Origin: Stomoxys calcitrans
Taxonomy: Eukaryota > Arthropoda > Insecta > Diptera > Muscidae
Direction: 5' to 3'
NCBI RefSeq assembly: GCF_963082655.1
Contig: NC_081554.1
Location: forward strand, 96,540,245-96,604,244
DNA length: 64,000 nt
Numbering within the stretch: the stretch's first letter is position 1; every line of letters begins with the position of its first letter. The position numbers and the translations under genes were made by a program. Under the pieces are notes generated by a model, which saw nothing but the letters and a program-made list of their open reading frames with translations, did no database searches and was not told the origin of the DNA. Below are positions 1 to 8,191 of this stretch, piece by piece.

Positions 1-650
1 TTGTAAAAGAAAATATGGTCGGTGTTGGTTTGTCCTTCTCGGGCCTTTTCCAGGATTTGCAGCAGTGTAAATATCCAGTCTATGGTGGATTTACCAGGTC
101 TGAGGCCACACTGATAGGGCCAAATTATTTATTGTCGCGATTCTTGTGTACGGGACATAGTATGCTGAGGTGCTGCCACATTGGCAGATGAGCTGATGCA
201 TACGCCTTATCAGCATCTCGCCCCCGGTTTTAGACAATTCAACTGGCAACCCATCGGCTCCTGATGCCTTATTGTTTTCAGCCGGGTTACTACTACGTGG
301 ACCTCGTTTTGTCTAAGTGGTACATATTCTATACCTTCATCAGATACTCATCATCGGATACGAGCAGCTGGGAAAAAAGTTATTTCCATATCCTCAGCAC
401 ACTATCCGTATCAGTTATCAGATTTCCTTCTTTGTTTCTGCGGGAGAATGTGCCTGTACCAAAGCCTTCGGTTTGATGTTTAATTCTTTGGTAGAATTTT
501 CGGACCTCATTCTGGCTCCTGAACATCTCGATTCGCTCACACTCACGTCTTTCCATTTCCTTCTTCTTCTTGCAAAATAGATGTTTCTCCACTCTCATTT
601 TCTCCCGTTGCCACTGACTGTAATGTTGCCCTGTATGCCGCATTCTTGGC
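1..650 (-). mobile_element. non-LTR retrotransposon fragment, RTE-like, truncated by window edge
   Basis: The reverse strand encodes a basic, charged stretch (about 380-643) with the pattern KKKEMERRECERIEMFRSQN, followed in shifted frames by NNKASGADGLP-like (about 220-280) and RPGKSTID-like (about 60-120) residues. These are the linker and first reverse transcriptase blocks of a common insect LINE. The order linker then RT fits one element read on the minus strand, whose catalytic YADD block would lie beyond base 1. Frames shift several times, so it is dead. Clade is an inference from the block style; LINE identity is fairly sure. Confidence 0.7.
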
Positions 651-866
651 TTCAGTAGCTTTTTGACACTACTGGTCGTACCTTGGGTTCCTTGGAGGAG
701 GGTTTAGGTAACCAAGTACGGATGTAGCAGCTCTTTCCATTGATCTGGTGACAGCAATGTGGGCCTTGTGAATCCTTCGATGTTGAAATATGGTGTTGCT
801 AAAGGACAGACACAGGGACATTGTTAAATTGTCTTCGAAGTTTTCGACGACACAAATTATATGTAT

Positions 867-960
867 ATTCTTTGTAGGGTCGGAAATGGATATTCCGATA
901 TGCTGCAAACGGAATGACTAAATGAATATACCCCCTATCCTTAGGTGATGGGTATAAAAA
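867..960 (+). repeat. family-B DINE-like repeat, 3' tail only
   Basis: The sequence from the 'tagggtcggaaatgg' block through 'cccctatcc..aggtgatgggtataaaa' is the same tail that ends the fuller family-B copies at 21.8 kb and 58.2 kb. Only the terminal ~95 bp are present. Confidence 0.75.
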
Positions 961-999
961 CATTTTATAAAACGCAAACCATTTTGAGATATTTCAATC

Positions 1000-1460
1000 G
1001 GCTTGAAGTACAATCAAAATATTTATGAATGGAACTCAACTGTGTCCATGTTGCCACCGTGGGCACTCCTGTCAATACGTTGGACCCAATTTTCGATGAC
1101 TCGACCACACATTTCACCCGAAACTGTCGCTTTTTCCCGTACTATATTGGCTCTAAGCTATACATCCTCGGCTTGTTTGGCATAGACCAATGACTTGACG
1201 TAGCCCCAGAGAAAATTGTCTAGAGTCGTCCGTCAAATCGCACTAATCAACTGGGCCATTTCTTGAGATAATGGGCCATTTAGATGAGATTGAAAGAAGT
1301 ATAGCCCAATAAAGCCACCGGCATACAAACCACACCAAATAATTATATTTTGTGGATGAAGTGTTGACTCGTGACCCTTTATCTTCATGTAACCAATCAT
1401 AAATGGACTTTCGATGGATAAATGAGTGAGTTCTTAAAATATTTTTCAAAATATGTGAGT
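1000..1460 (-). pseudogene. mariner-like transposase remnant (C-terminal part)
   Basis: The reverse strand reads, across frameshifts and stops, WCGLYAGGFIGLYFF (about 1290-1345), and then a C-terminal run with motifs like VIENWVQRID and GGNMDTVEFHS just before 1010. The block that normally lies between them, holding the second and third catalytic aspartates, is missing. This is a deleted, long-dead copy of a Tc1/mariner-superfamily transposase related to those at 12, 33.9 and 51.6 kb. Termini were not resolved. Confidence 0.6.
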
Positions 1461-1604
1461 CGAAGTTGCTTCATATGATTTTAGCCATTACTCCCAAGCA
1501 TCCTTAGAGTAACCCTAAAACATGGATTTTATGTCGAATATGGCAGATATTACTCTAACAATTCTCAGTTGAAATCTATGCCAATCTGGAGAACAGAGTA
1601 CTTA

Positions 1605-1609
1605 AATGG
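1605..1609. repeat. target-site duplication of the BEL/Pao element (left copy)
   Basis: aatgg immediately precedes the TG of the left LTR and is matched exactly by aatgg at 11700-11704. Five base pairs is a usual length for BEL/Pao integration. Confidence 0.9.
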
Positions 1610-1768
1610 TGTACAATCCTGTGAGATTCCTGTAAGTGGACTGTATGTAAATCGTTGTTGTACTCACAGATTGTAAGTAAAACCCCAACATGAAAATATA
1701 AGAAAAAAAAAGGCAAAGTGTTTTGCTTCAGGTTATGGTGGTTTTATTGACAGCTTTCTCCTCTTACC

Positions 1769-1817
1769 GCTTCAGTCTCTGTTTCAAAAGTGAAGTTGCA
1801 GCCGTAAAGACTGAAGC
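1769..1817. other. second LTR hairpin
   Basis: gcttcagtct (1769-1778) pairs exactly with agactgaagc (1808-1817) across a 29-nt loop. The matching copy is at 11400-11448. Confidence 0.85.
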
Positions 1818-1861
1818 CTTTTTTCTTAAATTCAGCAATTTATTCTTATTTTTACTCAAGC

Positions 1862-1923
1862 CTGGGAACTCTTTATCCGTTTGAGTGAAAGCTCCTTTCA
1901 TTGAATGGATAAAGAGTTCCCAG
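1862..1923. other. nested hairpin in the LTR
   Basis: ctgggaactctttatcc (1862-1878) is the exact reverse complement of 1907-1923, giving a perfect 17-bp stem. The 28-nt loop itself contains a 6-bp stem (tgaaag/ctttca). The same structure lies at 11493-11554 in the other LTR. Confidence 0.9.
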
Positions 1924-2068
1924 CTATTCTTATAAAATGCGGGATTTCTATATTAATTCATATTTAAAAATTTAATGGGAAGCTTATAATAGTATATTAT
2001 GCATCTATTCATGTTATAATTCAATAAATCAATAAATTCATTTAACGCTGTTAAAACTCGGTTTAACA

Positions 2069-2086
2069 TGCCGGGGCCTCTTGCAA
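2069..2086 (-). promoter_or_regulatory. position of the polypurine tract, weak
   Basis: The plus-strand primer site should lie here, just upstream of the 3' LTR on the minus strand. The sequence reads gcaagaggccccggca before the LTR; only the AAGAGG and GG parts are purine, so the tract is poor and the call rests mainly on position. Confidence 0.35.
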
Positions 2087-2096
2087 TATCGCAACA

Positions 2097-3002
2097 TCAA
2101 TAAAAACGAGCTCCTGAAATGACCCATCCGAATACTGTGCTCTGAGCTATTGGCATGTGACTCGCTGTCTGGATTAAACCAGCTTTTAGTACCTTGGACA
2201 TCTCATCATTAGCAATCATTATGTCAATGTTAACAGGGTGATAAAAATGAGGGTCAGCTAAATCTGGAAGTTGGGAGTAAGTATTCTCAAGAATTGTGTC
2301 GGAAACTTTTTCTGGAAGTGGAGAATCAAACTTCATTTTAACGACTCCGTGGATTTGAATTTTCACTGTGCTGTCATGGAAAGATTGAAGGTTTACGGTA
2401 CAAAATACTTTTCCATTCTTGTTCGTGGTTTGAAGCTGTTGATTTTTGACAAATGACTTCAAAATGACTGTCTGGGTTGCGCCTGAGTTTAACAGAATTC
2501 GTGTCTTGTTTGTACCGCCAACAGTGATTGCTCGAGCTAATGCAGTTGGCATAAAAACATGCCGTTTAGACCTTCCTCCAAGACGGCGCTTCATCTTTGA
2601 ATCCTTAATTTCCTTGTTTTGACTGACTTGCGACCCATCAGATTTCTGGGAAGGCGTTCGACGTGATGTAGATGAAGGCGAACTTTGGCGAATAGAGGAT
2701 GGTTTTGAATCCCGTTTTGGCTTCTGGCGATCCACGTGAAGTTTAGTGTGATGGTTTCGGTTACAAACTGCACAGGTGTTCCGAGATCGACACCATTCCC
2801 TCGTATGAGAGGCACAGAGGCAATTAAAACAATATCCTTTTTCTTTCGCTGTCTGTACACGCTCTAAAACTTCCATGTTGTTAAATTTTTGGCAAAATCG
2901 CAAATGATGTCTCTCCTGACAGACTTTGCACTTTTGGGAGCTATAGAATGTAATAAAAGTTAAGATTTTGTTGATGCAAGAGACTGAATTTAGTGTGAGT
3001 TG
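2097..3002 (-). CDS. second zinc-knuckle/protease-like ORF of the BEL/Pao element, env position
   Basis: An open frame of 301 codons lies between pol and the 3' LTR, in the -1 frame relative to pol and overlapping its end by 13 nt. It encodes zinc-knuckle-type groups (CKVC with HHLRFC, CFNC with HTREWC, CAVC with HHTKLH), a basic Ser/Arg/Lys-rich linker, and then a retropepsin-like domain with LLNSGATQT where the active site should be, DIMIANDEM, and FGWVISGARFY at the C-terminus. These mirror, at low identity, the knuckle and protease region of the element's own Gag-Pol (CRVC, LDQGSQ, DMLIGSDIL, FGWFISG). The catalytic Asp is replaced by Asn. No ATG lies upstream of the knuckles (first ATG at 2876), so it would need splicing, a -1 shift or a non-AUG start. 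It may come from another BEL lineage; function is unknown. Confidence 0.75.
   Translation of the reverse strand, partial: QLTLNSVSCINKILTFITFYSSQKCKVCQERHHLRFCQKFNNMEVLERVQTAKEKGYCFNCLCASHTREWCRSRNTCAVCNRNHHTKLHVDRQKPKRDSKPSSIRQSSPSSTSRRTPSQKSDGSQVSQNKEIKDSKMKRRLGGRSKRHVFMPTALARAITVGGTNKTRILLNSGATQTVILKSFVKNQQLQTTNKNGKVFCTVNLQSFHDSTVKIQIHGVVKMKFDSPLPEKVSDTILENTYSQLPDLADPHFYHPVNIDIMIANDEMSKVLKAGLIQTASHMPIAQSTVFGWVISGARFY
2941..2975 (-). promoter_or_regulatory. candidate 3' splice site before the second ORF
   Basis: The minus strand reads a possible branch sequence ttaac, then ttttattacattctatag (AG at 2942-2941), just 5' of the first zinc knuckle of the env-position ORF. The pyrimidine-rich run and AG fit an acceptor; whether it is used is inference. 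Confidence 0.35.
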
Positions 3003-6000
3003 TTATTGAGTTGTCGTTGTTGACTAATCGGTAAAATGCAAAGTTTGACTAGTGGGCGGGTCATGATCCCGTTTTGAGTACGGACATCCGCCACTCGAAC
3101 CTTGGAATCATTCCCAGTAAATACCCTAGTCACTCGTCCTAACCTCCATTCCGTTGGAGGTAAGTTATCATCTTTGATAACCACTAAGTCATCCTCCTTT
3201 AGGTCCTTCTGTAAGGTCTTCCACTTATATCTCCTTTGTAGCTCGGAAATATATTCATTCTTCCAACGCTTTGCAAAGTGAAGTTGTAAAACCTTCAGGC
3301 GTTGCCATCGACTAATGAGAGACATATTATCGGAATACTCCTCAGGAACTGCGACTAAAGGGGAACCCTTCAAGAAGTGTCCTGGAGTCAGTGCCACGAG
3401 TTCCGAAGGAGTTTCGCTTATCGGGGAAAGGGGTCTAGAATTCAGAATACTTTCAATGCGTATCAGCAGCGTAGAAAATTCCTCATATGTAAACTTCAGA
3501 TTTCCCGCAACTTTCCTGAGATGGGCCTTCATACTTTTTACCCCAGCTTCCCATAAACCACCCATATGGGGGGCCTGGGGGGGAATAAAATGCCATGAGA
3601 AACCATGAATGCTGTATTTCTCCACTAATGCCTTTTCCGCCAATTTTAAAAAGTTTTTATATTCATTTGCAAGTATTCGATTAGCGCCAACGAAGTTGGT
3701 GCCGTTGTCCGAAAAGACTTTGACTGGAAATCCTCTCCTACCAACAAAACGATCAAAAGTAGCTAAAAAGGCCTCAGAGCTAAGGGATGAACATGCTTCT
3801 AGATGTATAGCACGAGTGGAAAGACATACAAATACAACAGCATAACCTTTTTCCAACTTAGCATTTCGCAATTTAGAAGTTTTGATTTCAAACGGCCCTG
3901 CAAAATCTACCCCGGTATTCGTAAAAGGAGGTGAATATATACATCTTTCCTGCGGCAAAGCTGCCATAATTTGACTACGAATCCTATGTTTATATATCGT
4001 ACAGATTTTGCAAGTTCTTATACATTGCCTAATAACATTTTTAAGGCGTATAACATAAAATTCCTGGCGTATGGATCGAAGCATAGTTTGATGTTCTGCA
4101 TGCATCAGAATTTGATGAGTAAAATCCACCAATAACTTGCATAATTTCGACTTCTCCGGAAGAATGATCGGGTGTTTCTCGTTGAAGCTCAAATCTGAGT
4201 TCGACAGCCTTCCATTTACTCGTAAGAGTCCATTTTTGTCTAAGTAGGGATTTAATGTCAAAAGCCTACTTTTTACGTTGATAGTGGAATTCAACATTAA
4301 GGAATCGTACTCCCTATGAAAATATGCACGTTGTGAAATAATTATAGCGCGGTATTTCACGAAATTCAGTTCTTCCGAGGTTATTAGTCCGTTAGGAGAA
4401 ATATAACCAATCTGCCGGCGACAGTTTCTAATAAATCTGAACATATAAGCCAAAACCCGGAGGGCACGGTGGTATGAAGAAAATCTGTCTAATATATCTT
4501 CTTGCTCTGTAAGAGTTTGAAAGGCATTAGTTTTCTTTTCCAAAGAATGTTGTGTCAATATCGGCTGTTGTGGCCAGTCAGAAATTTGGCCTTTAAGCCA
4601 TTTCGGTCCATTCCACCAAAGTTTGTTTTCCTTTAGTTCCGTTGTAGTACATCCTCGAGTTCCTAAATCGGCGGGATTATCTCCGCTATTCACGTGTAAC
4701 CAATTGGCATTCCCGACGTGATCGAGAATTCTAGAAACTCTATTTGCCACATAAGTCTTCCACTGATAGGGTGGTTTGCTCAACCAAGCCAGGGTGATCG
4801 TAGAATCAGACCATAAATAAATATCCCGCTGTTTGAAATTCAGATGTTCACATGTGGACCTTGTGAGACGAGCAAGTAATACTGCCCCACAAAGTTCTAA
4901 CCTTGGAAGACTAATTGTTTTCAATGGAGCCACTTTGCTTTTTGACACCAAAAGTTGACATGATATTCTATCCTCAGCCTCCACTACACGAATGTACAAG
5001 CACGCGCAGTACGCTTTCTCGGACGCGTCGCAAAACCCGTGAATTTGAATAACCTTCTGGGGTCTATATCCAATCCAACGAGGTATTCTAATTTCCGGAA
5101 TTTTCGAAAAGTTTCCTACAAATGCGAACCATTTCTCTAACGAGTGTGGCTTAACCTTTTCGTCCCAGTCTGTGCCATCAATCCAGAGCTGTTGTAACAG
5201 CATTTTTGCTGTTATAATTATAGGGGTTAACCAACCTGCAGGGTCAAACAATTTAGCCACAATTGACAATATGGTTCGTTTAGTAATGGTCTCTTTCAAA
5301 TTGTTAATGTCGTAGACATTATAGTAAAAAACATCCATCATCGCATTCCACCGGATTCCTAGAGTTTTCGTGTCACTGGAGTCTTCCAGCTTCAAGAAAT
5401 CTTGGTCCAACAGGTCTTCTGCTGGGACAGTCTGAAGAATGTCGGCGTGATTTGCCGTAATCTTCTTCAATGGAAATCCAGCAGAAGCCAGCAAATCTAC
5501 TAATTCTGTCAAGTGTCCTTTCGCTTCATTTATCGAATGTCCACCAGACAAAACATCATCAACGTAAATGTCACGTCGCAATATATCGGAAGCAGCTGGA
5601 TGAGTCTTCTTTCCATCGGTACTCAGTTGCAATAGTGTCCTGATAGCAAGGTATGGAGCACAATTTACCCCAAATGTGACGGTTTTTAGCGCAAAATCCT
5701 GTACGGGATCCGTTAATGTCTTCTTAAATATGCACCTTTGATATTGTTGATCACGTTCATCTACCAATATCTGGCGATACATTTTTTGTATGTCGCCGTT
5801 GAACACATATTGAAATAATCGCCATCGTAAAATTACGTTCATTAAGTCGTTCTGTAAAGTAGGCCCAGTGTAAAGAACATCGTTTAAAGAGAATCCACTT
5901 GTCGTCTTTTTCGACGCATTAAATACTACCCGGAGCTTCGTAGAAGTTCGTTCGGGCTTTACTACCGCATGATGTGGTAAGTAAAATGACATATAAGATT

Positions 6001-8191
6001 TGCCATTACATAATTCATCAGCTGAAACCGCGGTCATGTGATCTAGTACCAAATACTCTTGGAGTACTCTGTTATATTCTTCTGATAGAGCTGGGGAATT
6101 CTTTAATGTCTTCTCCATTCTAAAAAATTGGCCTAAAGCCGTCCTTCTTGACGAACCTAAGGACATTTGCTGGGGAAATTCTTTCTTAAAGGGGAGCCTG
6201 ACAATATATCGCCCATTATCCTGACGTTGAGTGGTGTCTTTGTAGATTTGTTCACACTCCAAATCCTCTTCGGATTGTTGAATTTCCTCAGGAATTTCTT
6301 CACTCTCCCAAAACTTCCTCACTGCATCATTAAGGGAGGTAGTACAATGACTTGCCCAAGCTGCGAACGTAGTAACGCATCTTGAATTTTGTGGGCCACT
6401 TATGAACCACCCAAACTCAGATTCCTGTGCCAACAGGTTTTCTGAAATGTTTCTGTGAACCCCAGTTTTCAACACACATGGAAGAATGTCACTGCCAATC
6501 AACATATCGATTTTTGCAGTCTTGTAGAAAAATGGATCCGCCAACTCGAGCTGATTCAAACCTGTCCAATCATCTATTTGATGTGTTGCGGATGGCATGA
6601 GATGATTCAAGTTAGAAATAACTATTGCCATCGTTTCCAAGACAAAACTCGACCTCCTTGATCTTAACTTCAGGTTGCAAACCCTAGATGAAGTTTCCAG
6701 TACTGTACCTCCAAGTCCAGATATCTTCGTAAAAGATTTACTTGTTGGAATTCCCAGTTGACTAACGATCCTGTTAGCGATAAACGTTTCCTGAGAACCT
6801 TGGTCTAGGAAAGCTCGAATCGTGAAACGATTACCCAAATGCTCCAAATCAATCAATGCTGTTGGAAGAATCGTTCCGTGGCCAGATTCCGAAAAATTCA
6901 TTTGTACTTCATCCATCGGAGGGTGGAATGAAGACGGTTCCTCTTCTTCTTGCGTAGCAATATGATAAGAGGAAGGATTTTGAGGCTCATTGCGATCAGG
7001 CCGTGAGTGTAACAACGTATGATGAGTCTGGTTACATTCTTGGCACAATTTCTTGATCCTACAATCCGTCACTTTATGTCCGTAAGACAAGCAATTTTCA
7101 CAGATCTTATGTTGTGCAATAAATTCCCTTTTCTCCGTAAGAGACATGGATATAAATTTCGAACATTGCCGTAGAGCATGGTTCTTTTGACAAACTCGAC
7201 AAGCCCGAGGCGTTGCATCAGATTTCACCATATAACTCTGAGATTTCTGAGACGTTGTCCCGGTATTTGTTCCTGGTCTTCGGATATCGCTGATTGACTC
7301 CAAAAGATCCAGACGATTGGAAAGGAACTCGTTAAGTTGATTCCAAGTAGGCATATCCTTATGGTTCTGTATAGAACCTTCCCAAGCCGACAAGGTTTCT
7401 TGTGGTAACTTCGAGGAAACCCAGAAAACCAAAATTGGATCCCATGCAATAACAGAAATGTTATATGATTTCAAGACAGACAAACAATTGTTGATTGTGT
7501 ACTGAAGGTTGCGCAAACTCTTACTCTTTTCCGTAGAAACCATTTCAAGATCGAAAATCTTTCTGAGTTGGTGGTTAATGAGAATACGCTTATTCTCATA
7601 TCGTTCCTTAAGAGCCTTCCACGCCAACTCATAGTTCAAATCCGTAAGAGCAAATCCTTTAACTATCTGATTTGCTTCCCCCCGAGTTTTCGCTCTTAGG
7701 TGAAATAGCTTCTGAGCTGGTGACAGTTTTGGATGTCTGCCGTATATGGCAGTAAACATGTCCCTAAAGCTGGGCCATTTCTCATAACCCCCACTAAAAA
7801 TCTCCGTATCACACGGAGGAACTTTCAGGGAGTATCCCGTGTCAACAGTTTGTAAATCCTGCCGAATTTCACTTCCATTCGCCTGTGTCTTAATCTGCTT
7901 TTGCTTCTCGATGAAAAGCAAATCTAAGATCGATGCCTTACATTCCTTATATGCCTTGCATGTCGTTCCAAATTTAGAGTGTGTTGACACCCTTTCCTCC
8001 TCAGTATTAACTGGATTCTCCGAAGTCATCTCGGATTCGTAAATCTGTACCAACTGTCGCCATCTACGTTCCAAATCCTCCAATTCTACTTCCAATCCGG
8101 AAATAGTATGATCTTGGAGCGGAATATTTGCAAACGTAGCACAGAATGTGACGACCTGGTCGGAGAAAAATATAAACTTCTTGGAACTCAT
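2990..8191 (-). CDS. gag-pol: BEL/Pao Gag-Pol polyprotein
   Basis: A single intact frame. The start chosen is the ATG at 8191 (MSSKKF), giving 1733 aa; the frame is open 16 codons further up but without ATG. In the numbering of the longer 1749-residue frame: BEL-type gag region about 140-310 (DUF1759-like); zinc knuckles from C347 (CRVC), C380 (CENC) and C399 (CQEC); aspartic protease at FLDQGSQ (D479); reverse transcriptase about 756-975 with YVDD at 892-895; RNase H acidic residues D1071, E1115, D1145; integrase with an HHCC region (HQILMHAEH, then CIRTCKIC at about 1406-1413) and catalytic D1445 (GVDFAG), D1511 (FSDNGTN) and E1564 (GLWEAG). It makes the virus-like particle proteins and copies and inserts the element. 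All key residues are present. Confidence 0.95.
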   Translation of the reverse strand: MSSKKFIFFSDQVVTFCATFANIPLQDHTISGLEVELEDLERRWRQLVQIYESEMTSENPVNTEEERVSTHSKFGTTCKAYKECKASILDLLFIEKQKQIKTQANGSEIRQDLQTVDTGYSLKVPPCDTEIFSGGYEKWPSFRDMFTAIYGRHPKLSPAQKLFHLRAKTRGEANQIVKGFALTDLNYELAWKALKERYENKRILINHQLRKIFDLEMVSTEKSKSLRNLQYTINNCLSVLKSYNISVIAWDPILVFWVSSKLPQETLSAWEGSIQNHKDMPTWNQLNEFLSNRLDLLESISDIRRPGTNTGTTSQKSQSYMVKSDATPRACRVCQKNHALRQCSKFISMSLTEKREFIAQHKICENCLSYGHKVTDCRIKKLCQECNQTHHTLLHSRPDRNEPQNPSSYHIATQEEEEPSSFHPPMDEVQMNFSESGHGTILPTALIDLEHLGNRFTIRAFLDQGSQETFIANRIVSQLGIPTSKSFTKISGLGGTVLETSSRVCNLKLRSRRSSFVLETMAIVISNLNHLMPSATHQIDDWTGLNQLELADPFFYKTAKIDMLIGSDILPCVLKTGVHRNISENLLAQESEFGWFISGPQNSRCVTTFAAWASHCTTSLNDAVRKFWESEEIPEEIQQSEEDLECEQIYKDTTQRQDNGRYIVRLPFKKEFPQQMSLGSSRRTALGQFFRMEKTLKNSPALSEEYNRVLQEYLVLDHMTAVSADELCNGKSYMSFYLPHHAVVKPERTSTKLRVVFNASKKTTSGFSLNDVLYTGPTLQNDLMNVILRWRLFQYVFNGDIQKMYRQILVDERDQQYQRCIFKKTLTDPVQDFALKTVTFGVNCAPYLAIRTLLQLSTDGKKTHPAASDILRRDIYVDDVLSGGHSINEAKGHLTELVDLLASAGFPLKKITANHADILQTVPAEDLLDQDFLKLEDSSDTKTLGIRWNAMMDVFYYNVYDINNLKETITKRTILSIVAKLFDPAGWLTPIIITAKMLLQQLWIDGTDWDEKVKPHSLEKWFAFVGNFSKIPEIRIPRWIGYRPQKVIQIHGFCDASEKAYCACLYIRVVEAEDRISCQLLVSKSKVAPLKTISLPRLELCGAVLLARLTRSTCEHLNFKQRDIYLWSDSTITLAWLSKPPYQWKTYVANRVSRILDHVGNANWLHVNSGDNPADLGTRGCTTTELKENKLWWNGPKWLKGQISDWPQQPILTQHSLEKKTNAFQTLTEQEDILDRFSSYHRALRVLAYMFRFIRNCRRQIGYISPNGLITSEELNFVKYRAIIISQRAYFHREYDSLMLNSTINVKSRLLTLNPYLDKNGLLRVNGRLSNSDLSFNEKHPIILPEKSKLCKLLVDFTHQILMHAEHQTMLRSIRQEFYVIRLKNVIRQCIRTCKICTIYKHRIRSQIMAALPQERCIYSPPFTNTGVDFAGPFEIKTSKLRNAKLEKGYAVVFVCLSTRAIHLEACSSLSSEAFLATFDRFVGRRGFPVKVFSDNGTNFVGANRILANEYKNFLKLAEKALVEKYSIHGFSWHFIPPQAPHMGGLWEAGVKSMKAHLRKVAGNLKFTYEEFSTLLIRIESILNSRPLSPISETPSELVALTPGHFLKGSPLVAVPEEYSDNMSLISRWQRLKVLQLHFAKRWKNEYISELQRRYKWKTLQKDLKEDDLVVIKDDNLPPTEWRLGRVTRVFTGNDSKVRVADVRTQNGIMTRPLVKLCILPISQQRQLNNNSH

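Larger units (their letters stand above)
1610..2068 (-). repeat. 3' LTR of the BEL/Pao element
   Basis: 459 bp, TG at 1610 and CA at 2067-2068, matching 11241-11699 base for base as far as I can read. As the element runs on the minus strand this is the downstream LTR. It carries two strong inverted repeats (1769-1817 and 1862-1923). Confidence 0.95.

Noticed and set aside
2591..2860. An 89-codon minus-strand frame overlapping the env-position ORF
   Set aside because: It is another frame of the same DNA. The zinc knuckles and protease-like motifs are in the longer frame.
3315..3845. Plus-strand open frames under the BEL/Pao integrase
   Set aside because: Antisense shadows of an intact, motif-rich Gag-Pol frame.
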